Shown here piece by piece: positions 17,631 to 25,959 of a DNA stretch of 64,000 nt (within the stretch, counting starts at the first letter, position 1; each line of letters opens with the position of its first letter). The stretch spans positions 1,178,001 to 1,242,000 of the forward strand of contig NZ_AP022590.1 of the NCBI RefSeq assembly GCF_010731775.1, read 5' to 3'. The translations under genes were made by a program, and so were the position numbers. Origin of the DNA: Mycobacterium mantenii (GTDB taxonomy: Bacteria > Actinomycetota > Actinomycetes > Mycobacteriales > Mycobacteriaceae). The notes beneath the pieces were generated by a model that was not told the origin of the DNA, searched no databases, and saw nothing but the letters and a program-made list of their open reading frames with translations.

Positions 17631-18353
17631 TCAGCTGTCGACAGGATGGATGGCCGGTCGGGTTTCCGTGATCACGTTCGCCGTCACCCCAGCTTTGGGG
17701 AGCGCGACACCGATCAGGCAATCGCGAGTGACGATTTCGACCAGCTGGTCCTCGGTCCAGCCGTCGGTCCCTTCGGGACGCACCGGCATCACCATGAATC
17801 GGTGTTTCTGGTTGGAATCCTCCACCCGGATCTCGACGTCCTCGGGGAGGTAGAGCCCGAACTCCGCAAGCACCTGGCGCGGCCAGCGCACGATGCGGCG
17901 GCGATAGTTGGGGGTGCGATACCACTCGGGCGAATTGCCCAGAATCGGACGCGGATAGCACGAGCACAAGGTGCACACGATGACGTGGTGCAGGGTGGGC
18001 GTATCGACCAGAACGTGAAAGGCGGTGAAGTCGCTGGGGGTGCCGAAACCCGTGGGCTGTAGCCAGTCGACCCCGACCTCCTTGCTGGCCGCAAGGGGAT
18101 CGGAGATGACCAGATCTTTGAAGTCGGGGTCGAGCCAGGCCCGCGCCACCAGGCGCGCCGCCGGGGTGGGGCCGATCTGTTCGGCGTACTCGGTCATGCG
18201 GCGGTGTTCCTCCGCGGTGAAAATGCCTTTCTCGATACACAATTCACGAAGGGCGATCTCCAGGACCTCGAAGTCGGTGATCTCGTTCACCATCGGTGCG
18301 GCGGTGCGGTCGTGGTCGTGGTCGAGAGCGGGGTCGTGGTCGTGACCGGTCAT
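17631..18353 (-). CDS. Nitrile hydratase alpha subunit, cobalt type (or thiocyanate hydrolase gamma)
   Basis: A 240-aa catalytic subunit. The metal site is VCTLCSC with Cys127, Cys130 and Cys132. In this family Thr at the third position of the motif marks the non-corrin cobalt enzymes and Ser the iron ones, so cobalt is expected. The enzyme hydrates nitriles to amides; the sister enzyme thiocyanate hydrolase uses the same motif. The N-terminus is odd: His/Asp-rich (HDHD repeated within residues 4-15), a possible metal-handling tail. ATG at 18353 overlaps the beta stop by 4 bases. No amidase gene is adjacent. Confidence 0.85.
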   Translation of the reverse strand: MTGHDHDPALDHDHDRTAAPMVNEITDFEVLEIALRELCIEKGIFTAEEHRRMTEYAEQIGPTPAARLVARAWLDPDFKDLVISDPLAASKEVGVDWLQPTGFGTPSDFTAFHVLVDTPTLHHVIVCTLCSCYPRPILGNSPEWYRTPNYRRRIVRWPRQVLAEFGLYLPEDVEIRVEDSNQKHRFMVMPVRPEGTDGWTEDQLVEIVTRDCLIGVALPKAGVTANVITETRPAIHPVDS

Positions 18354-19210
18354 GCTGATGTCCCCTCGGAGTGACCGGCCGCCTCGAGCCATCGCTCGGG
18401 TATCTCGGTTTGCAGCGTGTCGTTGCTGGGGCCGGTGTAGCCGTGCCAGAGCTCGGACTGGTTGAACCGAACGATGTAGAACCACTCGGGTTTCTGATCG
18501 GGGCCCGCCCACGTCTCGTCTTCGGCGGCGGGGCTTTCATATGTGACGACGGCGATCTCACCTTGCGCGCCCCGCACGTACTCCTGGGTGCGGGTGTAGA
18601 GGAGGATGGGCAGGTCCCTCACGACGACCTTGTCGCCGACCCGGAACTTCGGCTCGCCGGCCTGCCCGGCGAAGATCTGCGGATCACCTTTGCCGACGGC
18701 GTGGATGTGGTGTTCGTTGCGTTTGACGTTCGCGGGATCGCCTTCGAATTTGGGCTCGGCCTGCAACGGCTTTCCCGGCGAGCCGCCCTCATACCGTGTC
18801 TTCACCTGGGCCATGCGCTCGGCCAACTCGCTCAACCCGATGTGGTGTTTTTCGACGAGGACGCGTACCACGGCGAGCAACCACCGCCCGTAATAGGGGA
18901 GGCCGAGATAGATGGTGCGGCCGAGGTCGACGTTGCCCATCCGGCGGCGTTCCTCGGACAGCCAGATCCCGCGCCAGCCGAGCACCTCACACATGATGTA
19001 GGTGTTCTCTTCCCAGATTTCGTACTGCTTGTTCTCGTAGTCGACCGGAGCGTCCGGCTCGCCACCGACATCGTGCGGGGTCTTGACATAGGCGTTGAAA
19101 CGTTCGTGGTCAATGAGATCCGGTGTGGGAGCGTCCGGGAGTTCGGGGTAGGACGATTGCAGCCGGGCCACCAGGTCCAGCTGTGCCGCCCGGTCCGACG
19201 CAGTCGTCAT
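18350..19210 (-). CDS. Nitrile hydratase beta subunit-like protein (full length)
   Basis: A 286-aa protein covering both beta-subunit domains. The helical N-terminal part holds the YYGRWLLAVVRVLVEKHHIG block, and the C-terminal SH3-like barrel (KFRVGDKVVVRDLP...EYVRGAQGEIAVVTYESP...WFYIVRFNQSELWHGY) is the part that packs on the alpha subunit. Thiocyanate hydrolases split these two domains into separate chains, while here they are fused as in nitrile hydratase. ATG 19210 is preferred over GTG 19213 from GGAG spacing. It is first in the operon and divergent from an enoyl-CoA hydratase gene. Confidence 0.82.
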   Translation of the reverse strand: MTTASDRAAQLDLVARLQSSYPELPDAPTPDLIDHERFNAYVKTPHDVGGEPDAPVDYENKQYEIWEENTYIMCEVLGWRGIWLSEERRRMGNVDLGRTIYLGLPYYGRWLLAVVRVLVEKHHIGLSELAERMAQVKTRYEGGSPGKPLQAEPKFEGDPANVKRNEHHIHAVGKGDPQIFAGQAGEPKFRVGDKVVVRDLPILLYTRTQEYVRGAQGEIAVVTYESPAAEDETWAGPDQKPEWFYIVRFNQSELWHGYTGPSNDTLQTEIPERWLEAAGHSEGTSA

Positions 19211-19322
19211 CACAGCTCCATTCCAGCTGATCCAGCGCTTCCATACACTTCACTCCAACCGCTGACATTGCGCAACCGCAAAGCGAATTCGGAGTATGGC
19301 AGTCTCCGGTAAGGTCTGCGGG

Positions 19323-20171
19323 ATGGAGCGGCGCGTCCTGGAAGCGGTCATCTACGAGCGCGAACCGCCGGTTGCGCGGATCATTCTGAACCGGGTGGAC
19401 AAGGCCAACACCAAAGATGCGGTCCTGGTGACCGAGGTCGACAGTTGCCTGCACGAGGCCGACCGGGACAAGGACATCAAGGTCGTCATTCTCAAGGCTA
19501 ACGGCAAGGGATTCTGCGGGGGCCATGTCGCGCGCTGGGGCCCGGATGAAAATCCGTATCCGGATTTTGGGGACACGTTCGAGGACCTCTACAAAGGCAC
19601 CGCCGATCTCTTCTTGTGGCCGACGCTGTATCTGTGGGAATTCCCCAAGCCGACGATCTCGCAAATCCATGGTTACTGCATGGGCGGCGGGATCTATCTG
19701 GGCCTGCTGACCGACTTCTGCGTCGCCTCCGAGGACGCGTATTTCCAGATGCCGCTTGCCCAAAGCCTCGGCGAACCCGGCGGGCACACGATGATCGAGC
19801 CGTGGCTGTTGATGAATTGGCACCGCACCATGGACTGGCTGCTGCTGGCGCCGACGCTGTCCGCGCAGCAGGCTCTAGAGTGGGGTCTGCTCAACAGAGT
19901 GGTCCCGCGCGACGAGCTCGAGGACACCGTCGAGGAGATGGCGCGCAAGATCGCCCAGATCCCGTTAACCACGCTGATGGCGGTCAAGAACAACGTGAAG
20001 CGCGCGTGGGAATTGATGGGCATGCGGGTGCATCTGCAGGTCAGCCACATCTTGACGAACATGGTCGGCGCCGCGTCCGACGTGCAGGCGCGACGGGCCG
20101 AGTTGATGCGGTCGGGGATGAAGCCGCGCGAATTCGTCGACCGTGACGACGCAGAAACCCCTGGGGCCTAA
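19323..20171 (+). CDS. Enoyl-CoA hydratase/isomerase (crotonase) family protein
   Basis: A 282-aa crotonase-fold enzyme acting on CoA thioesters. The oxyanion-hole segments are visible as LKANGKGFCGGHVA and HGYCMGGGIYLGLLTDFCVASEDAYF. It is a paralogue of the hydratase at 24831-25703: both share NGKGFC-GH, the PWLLMNW/PWVFMNW helix and the unusual C-terminal KRAWELMGMRVH segment. ATG 19323 is preferred over the frame start at 19296. It runs towards, and its stop overlaps by 4 bases, the end of the eight-gene operon, and probably acts in the same pathway. Confidence 0.87.
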   Translation: MERRVLEAVIYEREPPVARIILNRVDKANTKDAVLVTEVDSCLHEADRDKDIKVVILKANGKGFCGGHVARWGPDENPYPDFGDTFEDLYKGTADLFLWPTLYLWEFPKPTISQIHGYCMGGGIYLGLLTDFCVASEDAYFQMPLAQSLGEPGGHTMIEPWLLMNWHRTMDWLLLAPTLSAQQALEWGLLNRVVPRDELEDTVEEMARKIAQIPLTTLMAVKNNVKRAWELMGMRVHLQVSHILTNMVGAASDVQARRAELMRSGMKPREFVDRDDAETPGA

Positions 20172-21877
20172 CGGCTCATCTCGCCGGCAACCTTGCGCCC
20201 CGCGGCATGGCGCGCGGCGACGTAACCGAACACCATCGAGCTGGCGATGCTCGCACCGGCGCCCGGATACGTTCGCCCCATCACCGTCGCGGTGGTGTTG
20301 CCGGTGGCGTACAAACCCTCGATCACCCGATCCTGTTCGTCGAGGACCTGCGCATGTTCGTTGGTGACTACGCCGCCGCACGTGCCGACGTCGGCGGGAA
20401 GCACCCTGGTGGCGTAGTACGGGGCGGTGTCGAGCGGGCCGATGGCGGCGTTCGGCCGATAGCCGGGGTCGCCGAGGCAGTCGTTGTAGGCCGACTGGCC
20501 GCGGCCGAAGTCGGGATCCAGCCCCTTGGCCGCGAAATGGTTGAACCGCTGGACCGTGCGCGCCAGTTCCTCGGCGGGCAGGTCGATTTCGTGGGCGAGG
20601 CCGGAAATGGTCGCGGCGCGCTTGACCGCACCGGACTCGATCAGCTCGGGGGGCAGGGGCTGGTTCCGCTTGAGGGTTTTCAGGGGATTGGCGCTGGTGA
20701 CGTAGCGGCGCACATATCCGTCGTCGAAGATCATCCAGCACGGCACCGCCTTATTGGCGTACATCGCCTTGCCGACCTCGACGTAGGAGTTGGACTCGTT
20801 GCAGAACCTGCGGCCGGTCGAGTCGACGTAGATGGCGCCGGGGCGCTGGCGCCCGGATCCCAGCGAGGCGGCAACGGCACCACCGTTGGCGATGAAAACC
20901 GAAGGCAGCCACCATGCCTCGTCCAACAGGTCGGTCTTGGCGCCGAGCCGCATGGCCGCCTCGAGCACCTCGCCGGTGTCGCCGGCGTTGGCGATCGACC
21001 ACTTGCCCTCGTTGGGCTGGTTACCGCTGTACCGGCGACGCATCTGCGCGTTGTGGCCGAACCCGCCGGCGGCCAGCAGCACTCCCTTGCGGGCCTCGAC
21101 ATTCAGCGGTTCGCCGTCGCGGACGACCCGCACGCCGACCACCCGTCCGTCGTCGACGACCAGGTCGGCCATCGCGGCATCGGTCCACAGCGGGGGATTG
21201 GCGTCGCTGAGATCCAGCAGCGCCTTGAGCATTTGGGCGATCAGCGACGCGCCGTTGGTGAGGATCTGACGTCGCCGGGCCCGGGCCATCGCGGTGCGCA
21301 GGAATACCCGGGACGCCACGGCGAAGGCGCGTGGCGCACGGTTGAAATATTGGACCGACCGTAACTCGTTGGTCAGCACCACATAACCGTAGTTCTTGGC
21401 CAGCGGCGGCTGCACCCTGTCGCTCCACGCGCCGAGCTTCGCGGCATCGAACGGCACACCCTCGACGGCCCGGCCGGACGCGTTGCCGCCCTTGTGGTTC
21501 GGGTAGTAGTCGCTCCAGCCCGCGCAGCGGATCAGTTCGACGCCCTTGCGGGTGAGGAAATTGATCATTTCGAAGCCCGCGGTGAGGAACATCTCGCGTC
21601 GCTCCGATGAGGACGGCGCCCCGATGTCGCCGACCACGTCGGCCAGATAGGCCAGGCCGTCCTCGTGTGAATCCGCGATGCCGTCCGCCCGCATCAACGG
21701 GTTGTTCGGCAGCCAGACAATGCCGCCCGAGAGCCCCGTCGAACCGCCGACCAGCGGCTGCTTTTCGATGATCAGCGGTTCCAGCCCGCAGTCCAGCGCG
21801 GCCAGCCCGGCGACCATGCCGCCCCCACCGCTTCCGGCGATGACTAGGTCGACGGAGTGGTCCCACCGGGTAGTCAT
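20168..21877 (-). CDS. FAD-dependent oxidoreductase, 3-ketosteroid-delta1-dehydrogenase-like
   Basis: A 569-aa flavoprotein of the fumarate reductase/KstD family. The FAD-binding GSGGGGMVAGLAALDCG lies at about residues 15-31 and is followed by GGSTGLSGGIVWLPNN, a hallmark of KstD-like enzymes. The C-terminal APYYATRVLPADVGTCGG and GLYATGNTTATVMGRTYPGAGASI complete the FAD/substrate domain. It probably introduces a double bond into a cyclic ketone or related ring, though no sterol gene cluster surrounds it. ATG at 21877 overlaps the Rieske oxygenase stop by 4 bases. It is the last gene of the operon. Confidence 0.88.
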   Translation of the reverse strand: MTTRWDHSVDLVIAGSGGGGMVAGLAALDCGLEPLIIEKQPLVGGSTGLSGGIVWLPNNPLMRADGIADSHEDGLAYLADVVGDIGAPSSSERREMFLTAGFEMINFLTRKGVELIRCAGWSDYYPNHKGGNASGRAVEGVPFDAAKLGAWSDRVQPPLAKNYGYVVLTNELRSVQYFNRAPRAFAVASRVFLRTAMARARRRQILTNGASLIAQMLKALLDLSDANPPLWTDAAMADLVVDDGRVVGVRVVRDGEPLNVEARKGVLLAAGGFGHNAQMRRRYSGNQPNEGKWSIANAGDTGEVLEAAMRLGAKTDLLDEAWWLPSVFIANGGAVAASLGSGRQRPGAIYVDSTGRRFCNESNSYVEVGKAMYANKAVPCWMIFDDGYVRRYVTSANPLKTLKRNQPLPPELIESGAVKRAATISGLAHEIDLPAEELARTVQRFNHFAAKGLDPDFGRGQSAYNDCLGDPGYRPNAAIGPLDTAPYYATRVLPADVGTCGGVVTNEHAQVLDEQDRVIEGLYATGNTTATVMGRTYPGAGASIASSMVFGYVAARHAAGRKVAGEMSR

Positions 21878-23271
21878 CGGGCCTCCGAACCGAAGCCGAG
21901 ATCGACGATCGGCACATCGATGGTGGTGTTGGTCTTCTGGATGGCGGGCAGCAGGGTGGCGAACGGAAGGCCGGCCAGGAACCCGTCGATGACGCGTTCG
22001 AAATTGGAGATCAGGCCTTCGATCTGGTCGGACAACCGCATGTATGCAAACCCCTTGGAGTGCAGGCCCTTCTGCTGCCGTGGCAGATTGGAGAAATCCT
22101 GGGCGGGGATGGGCGGCCAGCGCGGGTCATCGGGCGCCATGGGTTCCGGCGGCGTGGGTTTGCCGGCCGACGCGTCCGCGGGAAACCGGGTGAGGGACCA
22201 GATCTCGAACAGCGTCTCCTCGGGCCCCAGCGGGCGGATGCGATACGAGGATGCGCTGCTGTAGGTGGGCAGGATGAAGTGGTGGGGAAAGGCGAATCCG
22301 ATGGCGTCGGTGATTCCGCGGCGAACCAGGTCGTTGAGATCGGGCATGCCGCTGCCGCGCGCGCGATGCCAGTTGACGACGGCATCGTTGAGCGCCGTGC
22401 GCCACGCCGCCATCGCCGCGGCCGGGTCGGCCGGCAACTCGATGGTCTGCAGGCCCTCGGCGATGCGGATGTCGTTTTCATGCGTCATGCCACCCATGCC
22501 GTCGCCGAGGGTGCGCATGAAATACAGGCTGCTCGCGACGACGGGATGTACTGCCGCAGAAGGCTCGCCGGTCTGCGCAGAAGGCAGCAGCTGCGGATGG
22601 GTCTGCGAAACGTGGTAACCCTCCATGAACGCCGCGGTCGCCAGCTTCCAATTCACCGGTAGCCGGCACGATTGCCACCACTCCACGCGCAGCGAGTCCA
22701 CCTGCCACGCGTCGTAGGTGGACGCGAACGGCTCCATCCAGTCCCGCAATGCCGGCGCGTCGTCGTCGAGGTTGATCCACGCGCAACCACCCCAGAGTTC
22801 ACAGCGCACGGATACCAGCTGCAGGTCGTCGGCGGCCATGTTCTCTTCGGTGAACGCCTCGGGTCGCAGCACGAACGTGTTGCGCCCGTCGATGCCCCAG
22901 CACCAGCCGTGGAACGGGCACACGAAGGTGCGCCGATTTCCGTTGCCCTCCACCAGCTTCACGCCGCGATGACGACAGGCGTTGTGGTAGGCGCGCACGG
23001 TCTGGTTATCCACCCGGACCACGATGATGGACTCGTCGAGGATTTCGTATTCGACGAAATCGCCGGCCTTGGGGACCTCCTCGAGCCGGCACGCCATCTG
23101 CCACACCCGGGGCCAGAACATCTCCGCTTCCAACGCGTAGAAATCCGGATCGTAATAGCGCTGCTTGGGGATTCGATCGGCGGTCTGGACCGCCCACGGC
23201 ACCGCTAGCGGCGTCCAATTCACCCCCGCCCGGTGCGCGTTGGAAGTCTCGTTGCCCATTCCTATCGCCAT
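21874..23271 (-). CDS. Rieske 2Fe-2S aromatic ring-hydroxylating-type oxygenase, alpha subunit
   Basis: A 465-aa terminal oxygenase. The Rieske cluster ligands are Cys99/His101 (CRHRG) and Cys118/His121 (CPFHGW). The mononuclear iron site follows at FMEGYHVSQTH with His220 and His225. The residue before them that usually is the bridging Asp is Glu217 here, as reported for some Rieske enzymes such as carnitine monooxygenase. No beta subunit, ferredoxin or reductase gene is adjacent, so electrons must come from elsewhere. It overlaps the downstream KstD-like gene by 4 bases and starts 21 bases after the acyl-CoA ligase gene. Confidence 0.9.
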   Translation of the reverse strand: MAIGMGNETSNAHRAGVNWTPLAVPWAVQTADRIPKQRYYDPDFYALEAEMFWPRVWQMACRLEEVPKAGDFVEYEILDESIIVVRVDNQTVRAYHNACRHRGVKLVEGNGNRRTFVCPFHGWCWGIDGRNTFVLRPEAFTEENMAADDLQLVSVRCELWGGCAWINLDDDAPALRDWMEPFASTYDAWQVDSLRVEWWQSCRLPVNWKLATAAFMEGYHVSQTHPQLLPSAQTGEPSAAVHPVVASSLYFMRTLGDGMGGMTHENDIRIAEGLQTIELPADPAAAMAAWRTALNDAVVNWHRARGSGMPDLNDLVRRGITDAIGFAFPHHFILPTYSSASSYRIRPLGPEETLFEIWSLTRFPADASAGKPTPPEPMAPDDPRWPPIPAQDFSNLPRQQKGLHSKGFAYMRLSDQIEGLISNFERVIDGFLAGLPFATLLPAIQKTNTTIDVPIVDLGFGSEAR

Positions 23272-23292
23272 CTCGTCATCCCCTGCGTCGCC

Positions 23293-24822
23293 TCACAGGA
23301 TCCGCGACGCCCGGCCCTGCCAATAGCGGTCGCGGATCCGTCTCTTGTAGAGCTTTCCGTTCGGGTCGCGCGGCAGGGTGTCGAACTCGACGGTGCGCGG
23401 GCACTTGTACCCGGCCAGGTGCGCTCGGCAGTATGCGACGAGTTCCGCCTCGAGTTCGGGCCCGGGCACCACGCCGTCGGCCGGCTGCACCACGGCCTTG
23501 ACCTCTTCGCCGAAATCGTCGTTGGGGACCCCGAATACCGCCGCGTCGAGGAGCTTCGGATGCATGACAAGCAGGTTCTCCGCCTCCTGCGGGTAGATGT
23601 TGACCCCGCCGGACACGATGGTGAACGTCGACCGATCGGTGAGATACAGGAACCCGTCGGAGTCGACATAGCCCATGTCGCCGAGCGACCGCCACCCGCG
23701 GTCGTTGCACACCGATGCAGTCTTGGCGGGATCCTTGAAGTACTCGAAGTCGGGCCCGCCTTCGAAATAGAGCTCGCCGGATTCGCCGACGGGGAGTTCC
23801 CGCCCGTCCTCGCCGACCACGTGCACCGGGGCCATCGGGATGCCCACCGAACCGGGATGGGCGAGCCAGTCCTGCGGCCCGATCGTGGTACCCGCGAAAC
23901 CCTCAGTGCCGCCGTAGTATTCGTGAATGATGGGACCGAGCCACTCCATCATCTGGTGCTTGACATCGACCGGGCACGGCGCCGCCGCGTGAATGACGCA
24001 GCGCAGGCTCGAGACGTCATAGCGTTCCCGGACCGCCGCGGGCAACTTGAGCATCCGCACGAACATCGTCGGCACGAATTGCGCGTGGGTCACCCGATGG
24101 GTCTCGATCAGCCGCAGCACCGTCTCGGCATCGAACTTTTCCATGATGATCGACGCGGCGCCCACCCGGTTGGCCGCCATGGTGTAGTTCACTCCGGCCG
24201 CGTGATACAGCGGCGCGGGGGATAGGTAGACACTCGACTGGCGCATTCCGTATTTATGAATCAGCGCTGTCTCGAGCACCGACTGCGCCCAGGATCCGTT
24301 GCCGTCGAGGGGAAGTGGTCGCCGCACCGCCTTGGGCCGTCCGGTGGTGCCGGACGAGTAGAGCATCTCCGACCCGTCCGAGACCGGTGGAGGTTGGCCC
24401 GCCGCCGCCAGCGCCTCCTCATACGACTGCCAGCCGGGAATCAAACCGCCGACCACGACGTGGGCGATCACGGCGCGATTGGCGCCACGGATGTGCGTGG
24501 CGAGGTCGGGCATCGAGGCGTCGACGAAAACCGCCTTGGCGTCCGAGTCGTCGATCACGTAGCCGACCTCCTCGGGGAGGAAGTGGGTGTTGACCGCGGT
24601 GTAGTAGAGGCCGGAAAGCTGAGCGGCCCAGGTGATTTCGAAGAACTCCGGCCTGTTCGGCAGGACCAGCGCCACGCCGTCGCCGCGACGCAGTCCCGCC
24701 TCGTGCAGCGCCGCGGCGACCCGCTGGCTGCGCGCATGGAGTCCGCCGAACGAGATCGTGCCGCCGTCGGTGACCAGGGCCGGCGACTGTGCGGCTGCGA
24801 TCGCGTGATCGGCGATGTTCAC
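23293..24822 (-). CDS. Acyl-CoA synthetase (FadD-like, AMP-forming)
   Basis: A 509-aa ANL-superfamily ligase that activates a carboxylic acid to its CoA thioester via an acyl-AMP. Motifs are the P-loop YSSGTTGRPKAV, YYGGTEG (A5), the GDMGYVDSDGFLYLTDR hinge (A7/A8) and the C-terminal catalytic Lys in PNGKLYKRR. The open frame extends far upstream into the hydratase gene, but GTG at 24822, 8 bases after the hydratase stop and 6 bases after an AGGA, gives the family N-terminus. The substrate is unknown; the setting suggests a cyclic or aromatic acid. Confidence 0.88.
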   Translation of the reverse strand: MNIADHAIAAAQSPALVTDGGTISFGGLHARSQRVAAALHEAGLRRGDGVALVLPNRPEFFEITWAAQLSGLYYTAVNTHFLPEEVGYVIDDSDAKAVFVDASMPDLATHIRGANRAVIAHVVVGGLIPGWQSYEEALAAAGQPPPVSDGSEMLYSSGTTGRPKAVRRPLPLDGNGSWAQSVLETALIHKYGMRQSSVYLSPAPLYHAAGVNYTMAANRVGAASIIMEKFDAETVLRLIETHRVTHAQFVPTMFVRMLKLPAAVRERYDVSSLRCVIHAAAPCPVDVKHQMMEWLGPIIHEYYGGTEGFAGTTIGPQDWLAHPGSVGIPMAPVHVVGEDGRELPVGESGELYFEGGPDFEYFKDPAKTASVCNDRGWRSLGDMGYVDSDGFLYLTDRSTFTIVSGGVNIYPQEAENLLVMHPKLLDAAVFGVPNDDFGEEVKAVVQPADGVVPGPELEAELVAYCRAHLAGYKCPRTVEFDTLPRDPNGKLYKRRIRDRYWQGRASRIL

Positions 24823-24830
24823 CAGTGGTC

Positions 24831-25703
24831 CTATGTTGCTGCGGCGCCGTCGGTCTGGGCGGCGGCCGCGGCCTGGCGGCGGGCGTGTTCGGACGGCAGC
24901 ACCTTGTCCTTGAACACGGTCTGGATCAGCTGCTGCACGTCCTTGCTGATCGAGGCGAGCGCGACGAGATCGTTGGAGCTCTGCCAGTGCACCCGCATGC
25001 CCATCAGCTCCCAGGCCCGCTTGAGGTTGGCCTTGGTGAGCATCAGTGTCGTCAACGGTGCCTGAGCGATGTGCCGGGCGATCGCGTCGACGCGGTCGTC
25101 GAGCTGGTCGCGCGGGACGACCTCGTTGACGAGGCCCACCTCCAACGCCTTCTTGGCGTCGATGACCTCGGCGGTGAACAGGTAGTAGGCGGCACGGCGC
25201 CAGTTCATGAACACCCAAGGCTCGATGGAGCATTCGCCCGACGGCATGCCGAACCCCTGCAGCGGCGGGTAGGAGAAGTAGGCGTCCTCGGAGGCTATGA
25301 CGATGTCGGTGGTCAGGCCCATGTGCGTGCCACCGCCCACGCAGTAGCCGTGCACCTGCGCGATGGTGGGTTTGGAGAACTCCCACAGGTTCAGGGTCGG
25401 CTTGACGAACAGGTCCGACTGCGCCTTCCACGGGTGGCCCGTCACCATGGCGTTCTCCACGAACGACGGATAGTCGACGGCATTGTTGCCGATGGCGTGT
25501 CCCGAGCAGAAGCCCTTGCCGTTCGCCTTGAGGATGAGCACCTTGATGTCGTAGTCGCGGTCGGCGTCCAGCAACGCCGCGTCGACCTCTTCGGCCAGCT
25601 TCTGGTCCTGGGCGTTGGCCTTCTCCGGCCAGTTGAGCGTGACGCGGGCGATCGGGCCCTCTTTTTGGTAGATGATTCTCTCGCGGGTTTCGTTGAGATC
25701 CAT
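24831..25703 (-). CDS. Enoyl-CoA hydratase/isomerase family protein
   Basis: A 290-aa crotonase-fold protein, paralogous to the convergent hydratase at 19323. Oxyanion-hole regions are LKANGKGFCSGHAIG and HGYCVGGGTHMGLTTDIVIASEDAYF. The Glu positions typical of classical hydratases are not obvious, so isomerase, hydrolase or C-C lyase activity is equally possible. The C-terminal region ends in an Ala-rich tail. It lies between the lipoyl protein gene (19-base gap) and the acyl-CoA ligase gene (8-base gap) in the operon. Confidence 0.87.
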   Translation of the reverse strand: MDLNETRERIIYQKEGPIARVTLNWPEKANAQDQKLAEEVDAALLDADRDYDIKVLILKANGKGFCSGHAIGNNAVDYPSFVENAMVTGHPWKAQSDLFVKPTLNLWEFSKPTIAQVHGYCVGGGTHMGLTTDIVIASEDAYFSYPPLQGFGMPSGECSIEPWVFMNWRRAAYYLFTAEVIDAKKALEVGLVNEVVPRDQLDDRVDAIARHIAQAPLTTLMLTKANLKRAWELMGMRVHWQSSNDLVALASISKDVQQLIQTVFKDKVLPSEHARRQAAAAAQTDGAAAT

Positions 25704-25722
25704 AGGGCCTTACCTTTCTCCG

Positions 25723-25959
25723 TTATGACGTGATGACGCCGATTTGGGCGCCGATGTCGTAGGTGGTCCCGACTTGGCCTGTCCACCGCACGGTGCCGGA
25801 GGCTCCCGCTTCGATCTCCTGCTCGACCTTCTCGGTGGCGATCACGTAGATCGGCGTGCCCTCGTCCACATGCTGTCCGGCTTCGACGAGTAGATCGGTT
25901 AGGTCTGCCTCCGACACGGCTACCGACACCCGCGGAATACGAATGATGAAGTCAGCCAT
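25723..25959 (-). CDS. Stand-alone lipoyl-domain carrier protein
   Basis: A 78-aa protein that is only a lipoyl/biotinyl domain. The modified lysine is in the turn ATEKVEQEIEA (about Lys44), followed by GTVRWTGQVGTTYDIGAQIGVI, the second half of the hammerhead. In 2-oxoacid dehydrogenases this domain is fused to the E2 acyltransferase; here the catalytic and E1/E3-binding parts are absent. Its start overlaps the E1-beta stop by 8 bases, so the two are coupled and it is very probably the acyl acceptor for this E1. A biotin carrier role is less likely because no carboxylase is nearby. Confidence 0.82.
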   Translation of the reverse strand: MADFIIRIPRVSVAVSEADLTDLLVEAGQHVDEGTPIYVIATEKVEQEIEAGASGTVRWTGQVGTTYDIGAQIGVITS

